The position numbers and the translations under genes were made by a program. A model generated the notes under the pieces. It ran no database searches. It had not been told where the DNA came from and saw only the letters and a list, made by a program, of their open reading frames with translations. Positions 46,689-55,852 of a stretch of 64,000 nucleotides of DNA are shown piece by piece. Origin of the DNA: Fagopyrum homotropicum. Lineage: Eukaryota > Streptophyta > Magnoliopsida > Caryophyllales > Polygonaceae. The stretch's first letter is position 1, and each line of letters opens with the position of its first letter. Location: the NCBI GenBank assembly GCA_033239125.1, contig BSWB01000004.1:61193501-61257500 (forward strand), read 5' to 3'.

Positions 46689-46739
46689 CACGTGTCCCAC
46701 GATCTCTTGCCCGTCCTTGCTCTTGGTGGAGAATATAAG
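46689..46739 (+). promoter_or_regulatory. ABRE/G-box and TATA box of Athila F 5' LTR
   Basis: CACGTGTC (46689-46696) lies 45 bases upstream of TATAAG (46734-46739). The same CACGTGTC word precedes the TATA box of copy A. The 3' LTR has both at 56257-56264 and 56302-56307. Transcription start and regulation are inferred. Confidence 0.6.
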
Positions 46740-47197
46740 TGGTCCTTCAGATGGTTGCTGAGCATCTCTCCTCTCTCACACTCTCATTGACAGCTCATTG
46801 GATCTTGGAGGAAGATTGGAGAAGAAGAAAAGCTCCCAAGGATTGAAGGAAGAACAAGAAGACCATTCTAAGAGTTTAGAGTGATTTGGAGTGATTTTGT
46901 AGACTTGGATTGAAGAACTAATCGCAAGGATTGTTAAGAACGTTTTGCATCTTCATTTTAGAGTTTGTAAGTCTTGCTACAACTTGGATTTGGCTGAGAT
47001 TTATTGATTTTGCTTACTCATCTTTCATTACTCATCTATGAACACCATGTTTGCTTGTTTGATGATTTCGGATCTTGATATGCATATTATTGGCTAGTTT
47101 CTTGTGATTTTAGAGTGATGGATTGATGGTTATGGCTAGGGTGATGATAGGATGGGCTTAAATGTCAGTTTAGGATGATTTATATGCACGAAACTCA

Positions 47198-47277
47198 CAA
47201 CAGAAGGAAAAATCGACCTGTTCATCAGATAAATCGGCCGATTTATCTGTAGAACAGACCGATTTATTCTTCTGTTG
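47198..47277. other. 80-bp near-perfect palindrome (hairpin module 2) in Athila F LTR
   Basis: The inverted repeat is symmetric around 47237/47238. The inner 24 bases, 47226-47249 (core AAATCGGCCGATTT), are a perfect palindrome. Outer arms CTGTTC/GAACAG (47218-47223 and 47252-47257) and CAACAGAAG/CTTCTGTTG (47198-47206 and 47269-47277) also pair. The 3' LTR copy is at 56766-56845. Confidence 0.9.
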
Positions 47278-47388
47278 CTCTCTAAATGATAAATCTGCAT
47301 GCTAGGGTGTTTGGTTGTTTAAATCCTAGTGTTTATTAAGCCTAATTTAGCTTAGGATCACCTAATGCTACAAATCTAAGTGAGGGAA

Positions 47389-47649
47389 GAGATCTACCCG
47401 ATGATTTCCGACCTTAGATACCTAAGATGATGAATGCTAGGTAGTAGTGAGCCTCATAAGCCGCTATTGGATTGAGTGTGCTAGGATTATTGCTTGAGAT
47501 TGCCCTATTCCGAGACTTACCCGGTAAGGAGAGGGTTACCCTTGAGTAGCATCTAGTTTGTGCGGAATTCCTTACTCTAACCCCTTGAGACCTACCCGAT
47601 AATAGGAGTTTGATGCGGGATTAGTGAAGTGAGAGACTTACCCGGTAAT
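47389..47649 (+). repeat. Four-copy spaced LTR motif array (F)
   Basis: GAGATCTACCCGATGAT, GAGACTTACCCGGTAAG, GAGACCTACCCGATAAT and GAGACTTACCCGGTAAT start at about 47389, 47512, 47587 and 47633, with spacings of 123, 75 and 46 bases. Confidence 0.8.
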
Positions 47650-48117
47650 CACTTCCATTAGAGAACATTCTTTCCCAAACACCGCAGCTTGTCCTTAGGA
47701 TCCTTAGAACCTTGAGTCCAATGCCATAACCGGAAATCTTGACCTCTAGAATCTACTTTTCTCTCTTGATCTTATACTTGTGTTTTGTGTTACTTACTAG
47801 TTTGCTAGCCTAATTTGTTAGTTGTTTTATTTCCTTGCTTGACTTGTGATCTTTGCTTGATCACCATAAAAACCAACAAAAACATTGAGTTTTCCATTTT
47901 CTTTGTTCCTCATCTTATCTTAGTCTAGATTCACACTATCTTTGATCATAGCTTGACTCTATTTCACCTTAGTCTTTGCGTTCGACCTCGGAATACTTAC
48001 CTTTCTACAAACGTCCCGTACACTGCGGGTTCGCTAGGAGTTAGGATAAATATAACGAGTATAAATTTAAGACTTATTGTGTGCACATCACATCTATTCC
48101 TAGACGTAACAAGTCTT

Positions 48118-48134
48118 TGGCGCCGTTGCCGGGG
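48118..48134 (+). other. Primer-binding site of Athila F (tRNA-Asp)
   Basis: TGGCGCCGTTGCCGGGG is exactly complementary to the 3' end of plant tRNA-Asp, six bases after the LTR end. Confidence 0.95.
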
Positions 48135-48252
48135 ACTAGGTCTAGATTGAGTCATTTCGTGATTGTTTATAGTGTAGATCTTTCTTGTTGCTTTTGATCT
48201 CTCTTTGGTGTGTGTCTTTGCTTTTCAGGACATCATCTCTCTCTTTAGGTGT

Positions 48253-51200
48253 ATGCGAAGATCTCGTGGCAAGGATTTAGCTCCATTCGATCCCGAACCG
48301 GAGAAAACCCTTCGATCTAGATCCAAGAACATCCGAAAAGAGAAAGAGATGGCCGGAAGAAACCTCCAAGCTGAGTTGGATGAAGCCTTAGAGCAAATAA
48401 GGCTAAGAGATGAGCTTTTGGAGGAAGAAAGGAGACTTGCCAATGAGAGGCAAGAGGAAACTAGGAGGGAGATTGAGGAGATTAGGCAAGCCCTTGTTCA
48501 AGGAGAGCTTAATCGCCGACAACCTCCACCTCCTCCACCACCGGTGGAACAACCGCAGCCGGCGGCTAATGTTAGGGTTGTGCCCATTGCCATTGAAGAG
48601 CCACAAACCTTAGGGAGACGTATGGATCCGGCACAAAGAGCACACCGTCCGGGTGTGAACTTAGGAGATCCCGCAGCCCACAACTATGAGCTCCGCCCTC
48701 AAGTTCTACAAATGATCCGGCATAATCAATTTGGAGGGATGGAAGGAGAGTCTCCTCACCAACATTTGATGAACTACGAGATTTTGATGGAGACTCTTAG
48801 ACCGCCAAGATTGGAGAGCAACAACCATAAGCTTAGGGCTTTCTCCTTCTCTCTTAAGGACAAAGCCTTGGTTTGGTATCAATCTATTCCACAAGGGCGA
48901 GTTGGTACTTGGGAGGAGATGACAACCGAGTTTTTGACTAAGTTCTTCCCACCTTCCAAGACTACCGAATTAAGAGGGAAGATCAATGCCTTCGTGATGA
49001 AGGATAGAGAGAGTTTGTTCAAGTCTTGGGAGAGATTCAAGGACCTTCTCCTAGATTGTCCACACCATGGCATACCGAAAATTGAGCTATTGGAGATCTA
49101 CTTCAAGGGACTTGATGAAGATAGCCAATTCAAGCTACAATCCCTTTCCGGTGGGACTTTTATGGAGAAGCATGTAGATGATGCTTGGGAGTTTGTGGAG
49201 AAACAAGCACTTGTGATTGAGAAGTACTCCCATAGGAAGAGTGAAGGGAGAAAGGCGGGAGCATATGAGGTGAGTGAGGTCACCATGAGCAACTTCAAGC
49301 TCGACGCCATCAACAACGAGCTAAGGTCCTTGAGGGAGTTGTGTGCTACAACCTTGAAGAACCAAGCAACCCCTCAAGTGCTTCCACAAGCCAACCTATC
49401 TTCCAAGGAGGAGGATGTGAACTATATGGGAAGGGGCAACTACAACAACTACCAAGGCCCAAGGAACTTCAACAACAACCGGCAATTCAACAATTACCGG
49501 CCCAACCACAACCATCCCGGGTTTTCTTACTCTAACCCGGATGGAGCCTTGAACCCTCCCGCTTCTACAAGCACAACTCCACCACCAAGAGCTTCACAAG
49601 AACCTCCACCCGGATTTACTCAACCTCCAAAGGATAGAACCGAAATGATGTTTGAGCAATTGCTTGGAAGGTTGAGTGGTCTTGAGAGCACGGTGACTTC
49701 TATCTCAAAGGCTCAAAAAGTTTTGGAAGCACAAGTTTTCCAAAAGGCGGGTGAAGCACATAGAGATCCGGGAAAGCTTCCCGGAAGAACCGAAGAAAAC
49801 CCAAGAGGCCAAGTGTTGGCTATTACAACAAGAAGTGGGTTAAGCATGAAGGATACTTTGCCCAAGGAGAATGCTAAAGGGAAGCAAGTGGTGAATGAAG
49901 AAGAGACTTTGCAAGGAGATGGAGGCAAGAGCAAGGATGTAGAGCCAACCTATGTGGCACCGCCTCCATACAAGCCACCACTACCGTTCCCTCAATCACG
50001 AGCAAGAGCTCGCTTGGACAATCACTTTGGTAAGTTCCTTGAACTAATGTCTAAATTGCATATTAACATTCCGTTCATGGATGCTATTTTAGGGATGCCG
50101 GCATATGGCAAATTCTTGAAGGAAATACTCTCCAACAAAAGGAAGTTGGAGGAGTATGGTGAGATAAGGATGACTAAGAGATCCTCGGAGTTGATTCAAA
50201 CAATGAAGGAGGAGATGCCTCCCAAGCTAAGGGATCCGGGATCCTTTTGTGTGCCAATCGGAGTAGGAGAAGTGAAGTATGATGCCCTATGTGATCTTGG
50301 GGCAAGTGTAAGCATCATCCCGCTTGCACTTTGCAACAAGGTTGGGCTAGGAGAGCCAAAGCCGGTCAAGATGACTCTTTACATGGCGGACCGCTCAATC
50401 ACTCATCCGGTTGGGATCTTGGAAGACATCCCGGTGCAATTAGGGAAGTTCTATGTGCCCATAGACTTCGTTGTTTTAGACATCCCGGCGGACTATCCGG
50501 TTCCTATCATTTTGGGGAGACCATTCCTAGCTACTTCCGGTTGTCTAGTGGATTGCAAGAATGGAACCCTCTCCTTCAACATTGGAGAAGAGAACATCAA
50601 TTTCAAGCTATCCACAATGATGAAAGGGCCAACCCTTGATGAGGATGTATTCAACATAGTTGAAGAAGAGGAATCTAGGGAGGTTGTGAGCTCAATCTTG
50701 CTCAAGGATCCACTTGAGAGGGTTCTTAGCTCAAGCTTGATGGAGGAAGGAATTGAGGAGAGTAACAATGAAGTGATCAAGGCCTTGAATGCATTGGACG
50801 AGCTACCAAGTGTTGGGTTTGAAGTGCTAGAAGAAGAGGAAAACTGCCAGAAAAATCGGACTGAAGGGCAAAAATCGGCCGATTTTTGTACTTATGCTGA
50901 AATTTCAGCCAGTTTTGCCAAAACAGAAACTCAGATCGACCCACTGCAAGAAAAATCGGCCGATTTTTCTTCCTGGAACGATTTTCCTGAGTCTTTTCAG
51001 CATCAACCACTTGAGTGTGAGCAATCATCAAGGGACTTCAAGGAGGCTTCCATGGCTTTGCAATCATCTCAACCTATATTGTACGGATCGTCTCCAACCA
51101 AAAAAGGTCCTCCTCAACTTGATCTTAAACCTCTTCCTTCTCATTTAAAGTATGCTTTCCTTGGTTCAAATTCTACTTATCCGGTGATTGTGAATGCATC

Positions 51201-54030
51201 TTTGAATGATGATGAGCTTAATAGGTTGTTGAATGAATTGAAACTGCATAGAAAGGCAATAGGATACACCATTGATGATCTTGTTGGCATCAAGCCCTCT
51301 TTGTGCATGCATAGGATAATGATGGAAGATAATCATAAACCCTCTATTGAACATCAACGAAGATTGAATCCCATAATGAAAGAGGTAGTTAAGAAGGAGA
51401 TCATAAAGTTGCTAGATGCGGGAATTATCTACCCTATCTCGGATAGTAAGTGGGTTAGTCCCGTTCATGTAGTACCTAAGAAGGGTGGGATGACCGTAGT
51501 GACTAATGAGAACAATGAACTAATCCCCACTAGAACGGTTACGGGATGGAGGATGTGTATTGATTATAGAAAGCTTAACATGGCCTCTAGGAAAGATCAC
51601 TTCCCTCTCCCCTTCATTGACCAAATGCTAGAAAGGTTAGCTCAACATTCCCATTTTTGCTACCTAGATGGCTATAGTGGATTCTTCCAAATCCCTATCC
51701 ACCCCGATGACCAAGAGAAAACCACCTTTACATGTCCATGGGGAACTTTTGCATATAGGAGGATGCCATTTGGGTTGTGTAATGCATCCGCCACCTTCCA
51801 AAGGTGTATGATGGCTATCTTTTCGGAATACATAGAAAATATCATGGAAGTGTTCATGGATGATTTCTCTGTTTATGGTTCTTCTTTCGATGATTGCTTG
51901 GCTAACTTGTCACTAGTATTGCAAAGATGTGAGGAGACAAATCTTGTCTTGAATTGGGAAAAATGCCACTTCATGGTAAGTGAAGGTATCGTGTTAGGAC
52001 ACTTGGTGTCTAACCGTGGCATTGAGGTTGATAGGGCCAAGATTGAAACGATAGAGAAGTTGCCACCACCTACCTCGGTGAAAGGGGTAAGGAGTTTCTT
52101 AGGGCATGCCGGTTTTTACCGGAGGTTCATTCAAGATTTCTCTAAAATTTCTAAGCCCCTTACTAACCTACTAATGAAGGATGTTGAATTTGTTTTCTCC
52201 AAAGATTGCCTTGAGGCTTTTTGTAGGTTGAAGAACGCTTTGATCTCCGCACCTATAATGCAACCTCCGGATTGGAGTTTACCGTTTGAGATCATGTGTG
52301 ATGCAAGCGATGTAGCCATTGGGGCTGTTTTGGGGCAGAGGAAAGATGGGCGAACTCATGCCATTTATTATGCTAGCAAGACGCTAGATGATGCCCAACT
52401 CAACTATGCCACAACCGAGAAAGAGTTGCTAGCGGTAGTGTATGCCTTTGAGAAGTTTCGGTCATACCTTGTTGGGGCGAAGGTCATTGTTTATACGGAT
52501 CATGCTGCGATCCGTTACCTCCTTACAAAGAAGGATGCCAAGCCTAGGTTGATTCGGTGGATCCTTCTTCTTCAAGAGTTTGACTTGGAAATCCGGGACA
52601 AGAAGGGATCCGAGAACTCCGTAGCGGATCACCTTAGTAGACTCCCACCGATAGAGCTTGAGAGAGATGACATCCCGATTGATGACTCATTCCGGGATGA
52701 GCAATTGCAAATGGTGGAGGAATGCTTATTCCAAGTGTCTAGGGGAAGTGAGCCATGGTACGCCGACATTGTGAACTATCTTGTATGTGAGGAAGTGCCT
52801 CCCGGTTTGACATATGCCCAAAGGAAGAAGTTCTTTAAAGATGTGAGACATTACTATTGGAGTGAACCACTTTTGTTCAAAAGAGGGCCGGATGGGATGT
52901 TTAGAAGATGCATACCGGAGGATGAGGTGGAGAGTGTGATCCGCCATTGTCACTCCTTGCCATGTGGAGGGCATGCTAGCTCACACAAGACATGTGCTAA
53001 AGTGTTGCAATCGGGCTTCTTTTGGCCAAGCTTGTTCAAGGACGTGCAAGGCTTTGTGGTAACTTGTGATGCTTGTCAAAGGACGGGCAACATCTCAAGG
53101 AGAAATGAGATGCCCTTGAACAACATACAAGAGGTAGAGATATTTGATGTGTGGGGTGTGGACTTCATGGGACCATTCCCTTCTTCATGTGGCAACCTCT
53201 ACATCCTATTGGCGGTTGACTATGTTTCGAGATGGGTGGAGGCAATCGCCTCTCCTTCAAATGACGCCAAGGTTGTGGTGCGGTTCTTCAACCGAGTGAT
53301 CTTTCCTAGGTTTGGAACACCAAGGGTGATCATAAGTGATGGAGGAAAGCATTTCACCAATAGGAACTTTGGAGCACTTTTGGCTAAGTATGGGGTGACT
53401 CATAAGGTGGCAACACCTTACCATCCCCAAACTAGTGGCCAAGTGGAGATCTCCAACCGGGAGATCAAGGCCATTCTTGAGAAGACGGTATCAAGGACGA
53501 GAAAAGATTGGGCTATGAAGCTCGATGATGCCTTGTGGGCATATAGGACCGCCTTCAAAACACCAATTGGCACCACTCCTTACAAGCTAGTCTATGGCAA
53601 GTCTTGCCACCTTCCGGTAGAGATGGAGCATAGAGCTTATTGGGCCATTAAGTGGCTAAATTTTGACCTCAAGGAGGCGGGAGAGAAGAGGTTGCTTGAC
53701 ATGAACGCCCTTGAGGAGATCCGGTTGGATGCATATGAGAATGCTCGGATCTACAAGGAGAGAACTAAACGATGGCATGATAAGAGGATCATCCCGAAAG
53801 AGTTGAGTGAAGGAGACCTTGTCCTTCTCTTCAACTCAAGGCTGCGGCTCTTCCCCGGAAAGCTCAAATCAAGATGGACCGGGCCATATGTGGTGAAGAA
53901 AGTTTTTCCTCATGGAGCGGTGGAGATAGGAGGAAATCATTGTGGTGACTTCAAAGTGAATGGGCATCGATTGAAGAAGTACATCCCGGAAGCCCCGGTG
54001 GAAGTGATTGCCCCGCTTCACCTTGATTGA
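48253..54030 (+). CDS. gag-pol: Athila F Gag-Pol polyprotein, intact
   Basis: One open frame of 1925 codons encodes everything needed for reverse transcription and integration. In order: coiled coil (about 20-85), Pro-rich stretch (about 95), Gag core (about 157-298), Asn-rich linker without a zinc knuckle, aspartic protease (D681 in CDLGAS; IILGRPFLATSG near 760) and a variable spacer with palindrome-encoded KSADF repeats (about 862-916). Then come RT (about 1050-1230, FMDD at 1201-1204), RNase H (about 1340-1463, first Asp near 1350) and integrase. Integrase has an HHCC region (about 1563-1612) and a D1637-D1696-E1732 triad with the usual 35 residues before Glu. The C-terminal module WTGPYVVKKVFPHG is near 1876, with no chromodomain. 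The MRRSR start is chosen by conservation; an in-frame ATG 48 bases upstream exists. There is no frameshift between gag and pol, so the Gag:Pol ratio must be set in another way. Confidence 0.95.
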   Translation: MRRSRGKDLAPFDPEPEKTLRSRSKNIRKEKEMAGRNLQAELDEALEQIRLRDELLEEERRLANERQEETRREIEEIRQALVQGELNRRQPPPPPPPVEQPQPAANVRVVPIAIEEPQTLGRRMDPAQRAHRPGVNLGDPAAHNYELRPQVLQMIRHNQFGGMEGESPHQHLMNYEILMETLRPPRLESNNHKLRAFSFSLKDKALVWYQSIPQGRVGTWEEMTTEFLTKFFPPSKTTELRGKINAFVMKDRESLFKSWERFKDLLLDCPHHGIPKIELLEIYFKGLDEDSQFKLQSLSGGTFMEKHVDDAWEFVEKQALVIEKYSHRKSEGRKAGAYEVSEVTMSNFKLDAINNELRSLRELCATTLKNQATPQVLPQANLSSKEEDVNYMGRGNYNNYQGPRNFNNNRQFNNYRPNHNHPGFSYSNPDGALNPPASTSTTPPPRASQEPPPGFTQPPKDRTEMMFEQLLGRLSGLESTVTSISKAQKVLEAQVFQKAGEAHRDPGKLPGRTEENPRGQVLAITTRSGLSMKDTLPKENAKGKQVVNEEETLQGDGGKSKDVEPTYVAPPPYKPPLPFPQSRARARLDNHFGKFLELMSKLHINIPFMDAILGMPAYGKFLKEILSNKRKLEEYGEIRMTKRSSELIQTMKEEMPPKLRDPGSFCVPIGVGEVKYDALCDLGASVSIIPLALCNKVGLGEPKPVKMTLYMADRSITHPVGILEDIPVQLGKFYVPIDFVVLDIPADYPVPIILGRPFLATSGCLVDCKNGTLSFNIGEENINFKLSTMMKGPTLDEDVFNIVEEEESREVVSSILLKDPLERVLSSSLMEEGIEESNNEVIKALNALDELPSVGFEVLEEEENCQKNRTEGQKSADFCTYAEISASFAKTETQIDPLQEKSADFSSWNDFPESFQHQPLECEQSSRDFKEASMALQSSQPILYGSSPTKKGPPQLDLKPLPSHLKYAFLGSNSTYPVIVNASLNDDELNRLLNELKLHRKAIGYTIDDLVGIKPSLCMHRIMMEDNHKPSIEHQRRLNPIMKEVVKKEIIKLLDAGIIYPISDSKWVSPVHVVPKKGGMTVVTNENNELIPTRTVTGWRMCIDYRKLNMASRKDHFPLPFIDQMLERLAQHSHFCYLDGYSGFFQIPIHPDDQEKTTFTCPWGTFAYRRMPFGLCNASATFQRCMMAIFSEYIENIMEVFMDDFSVYGSSFDDCLANLSLVLQRCEETNLVLNWEKCHFMVSEGIVLGHLVSNRGIEVDRAKIETIEKLPPPTSVKGVRSFLGHAGFYRRFIQDFSKISKPLTNLLMKDVEFVFSKDCLEAFCRLKNALISAPIMQPPDWSLPFEIMCDASDVAIGAVLGQRKDGRTHAIYYASKTLDDAQLNYATTEKELLAVVYAFEKFRSYLVGAKVIVYTDHAAIRYLLTKKDAKPRLIRWILLLQEFDLEIRDKKGSENSVADHLSRLPPIELERDDIPIDDSFRDEQLQMVEECLFQVSRGSEPWYADIVNYLVCEEVPPGLTYAQRKKFFKDVRHYYWSEPLLFKRGPDGMFRRCIPEDEVESVIRHCHSLPCGGHASSHKTCAKVLQSGFFWPSLFKDVQGFVVTCDACQRTGNISRRNEMPLNNIQEVEIFDVWGVDFMGPFPSSCGNLYILLAVDYVSRWVEAIASPSNDAKVVVRFFNRVIFPRFGTPRVIISDGGKHFTNRNFGALLAKYGVTHKVATPYHPQTSGQVEISNREIKAILEKTVSRTRKDWAMKLDDALWAYRTAFKTPIGTTPYKLVYGKSCHLPVEMEHRAYWAIKWLNFDLKEAGEKRLLDMNALEEIRLDAYENARIYKERTKRWHDKRIIPKELSEGDLVLLFNSRLRLFPGKLKSRWTGPYVVKKVFPHGAVEIGGNHCGDFKVNGHRLKKYIPEAPVEVIAPLHLD
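50869..50971. other. Two palindromes in the protease-RT spacer of F
   Basis: A 20-base perfect palindrome (50869-50888) and a 24-base one (50948-50971) share the AAAAATCGGCCGATTTTT core with the LTR modules of F. Both are read as codons (KSADF). At this place copy E carries CCACGGCCGTGG-type words instead (58050-58190). Confidence 0.88.
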
Positions 54031-55852
54031 AACACTCCTGAATTTGGTCAAGCTAATGACCTTAAAGAAGCGCTTAATGGGAGGCAACCCATTGGTACAT
54101 ATTTTTCCCTTTCTTTTTCTTGCTTTTGCTTGATCTTACTCTTGGTGTGCTTTGTTTTTCCTTTGTGTTTTTGGGTGCTAGATCTTGTTGATTGTCATGA
54201 GTTATGAGATGTTGGAGGTCATGTGAAGGCCTCATGGAATGGTTGAAGAAACAAGACCCGAGCACATGGACAAGGAAGAAAGCACCCAGGAAATCGGACT
54301 GTTCATGCACAAAATCGGCCGATTTTCCTGGGTTGCTTGGCCGATTTTTCCTCTGTAAAGAAAAGTGATGATCTCCAATCAAGCATGGGTGGAGTGGACG
54401 TGGAACTTGGACGGCTTGCGGTGCCAAGCGCGGGTTCCGACGCCATAATGAACATCAAGAGCTCTCTACCATCCTTGATCGATCATCCACCATCATCATC
54501 CAATGAAAACCGAAATACCAAAGCATCACCAATTTTACATTGTGAGGACTCTCTTTCACTTCTTTATTTAGTTTACACATTAGGGACAATGTGTTTCTAA
54601 GTATGGGGTGGGGTTTTCATGATCACTTGCATGATTAGCATCTAGGATAGTTAAATTTTGTCACATGTTTCATTATGTCTTGCATTGTACATACATATTT
54701 TGAAAAATCCAAAAAAATTCAGAAAATTTTAAAAATTTTAGTGCTTCTAAGGCTTGGATATGACCCTAATGATGAATCTTGTCTTGTGGATTGGCTACGG
54801 ATGGCCTTATGTGTTAAATTGATGAATGTATATGTGGACTTGAAGTACTTCTCTTGAAACCATGAATGATTTGTGATCATGAATGTTTGCCTTGATTGAA
54901 TTGAGTATTGAAAGTCGAAATTGCATGCTAGTTCTTGCACATCAATTAGGAGTGATTAAGGAAATTCATATTCCTCTACTTCTCATCTTGATCATGTTGC
55001 TTGAGCACCTCAATTGAGATAAATTTGACCTCTTTTGACCCATCCGGGAATAGGAGCATGCTAGTGTGTTGATGTGTGTGAAAAGCAAGTGTGGGGTGAA
55101 GTTGTTGATGAAAAGAATGTCATGCATAAACTGCTGAAATTGTTGTGAAAGTGTAGCCAAAAATATAGGTTTGGGGACGTTGGTTTAAATGACAAGTAAC
55201 TCGGTACACTTCACATGATCGGGTGTTGGTGCCTTGCCAAAGTCAAATAAACCGATAGTCCTAACGAGCTTTGGTATGTGTGCCCGGTGTGGATGCATCT
55301 CGAAAAATAGAAAAAGCCCGAGAATGGCTAATCACCAAGGTTTCGGCTTTTGTACACCAATGCCATTGTCTCAAAAATAAGAGAAAAGAAAGAAAAGAAA
55401 ATGAAAAATATACACTTGAGGGAAGTAGAAAAGAAATGTGAAGTTGTGGTTGTTTAGTTCTTTTCCCGGATTAGCATCACATAACCTAGAAAATTCCCGC
55501 CTAATCACAACGTTTCTTGGCCTTCTATTTCACAAGTCCTTATGACCTAATTGCATGTGTGTAAGACTAAGTGATTTAGATTGGATATGCTCATGATCAT
55601 CTTTACTTCTTCATCTTTACACTTCATTGCATGCTATCAAGTTAAGTGTAATTGTCTTTCCATGCTTTCATTTATTTGATGCATAATTGCTTGTCCATTG
55701 CCATGAGACATGACTATGAAGGTGATCCAATATTAGAAGCACAACTCCAAAAAGATTTTGCCAATTTTTCTGCATACATAAATCATGTCATCTCTTAGTC
55801 TATAGTTGGGAATTTGCTCGGGGACGAGCAAACCTTAAGTATGGGGTATTTT
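54031..55852 (+). other. Athila F 3' noncoding region and polypurine tract
   Basis: There is no ORF of note. It holds the post-pol block at 54051-54091, an AAAATCGGCCGATTTT palindrome at 54311-54326, the GGGACAATGTG / AAGTATGGGGT module ending at 54609, the conserved block starting GTAACTCGGTACAC (55196-55311), and the polypurine-tract region GGGGACGAGCAA / AAGTATGGGGTATTTT (55820-55852). Confidence 0.85.

Larger units (their letters stand above)
46285..48111 (+). repeat. 5' LTR of Athila F
   Basis: This 1827-bp LTR starts TGATAACAAG and ends CTAGACGTAACA. It has hairpin modules at 46613-46666 and 47198-47277, promoter elements at 46689-46739, the motif array at 47389-47649 and the GTACACTGCGGGTTCG word at about 48018. 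Confidence 0.95.

Noticed and set aside
48118..48134. A tRNA gene fragment
   Set aside because: Only the 17 bases complementary to the tRNA-Asp end are present, at the fixed place after each LTR, so these are primer-binding sites.
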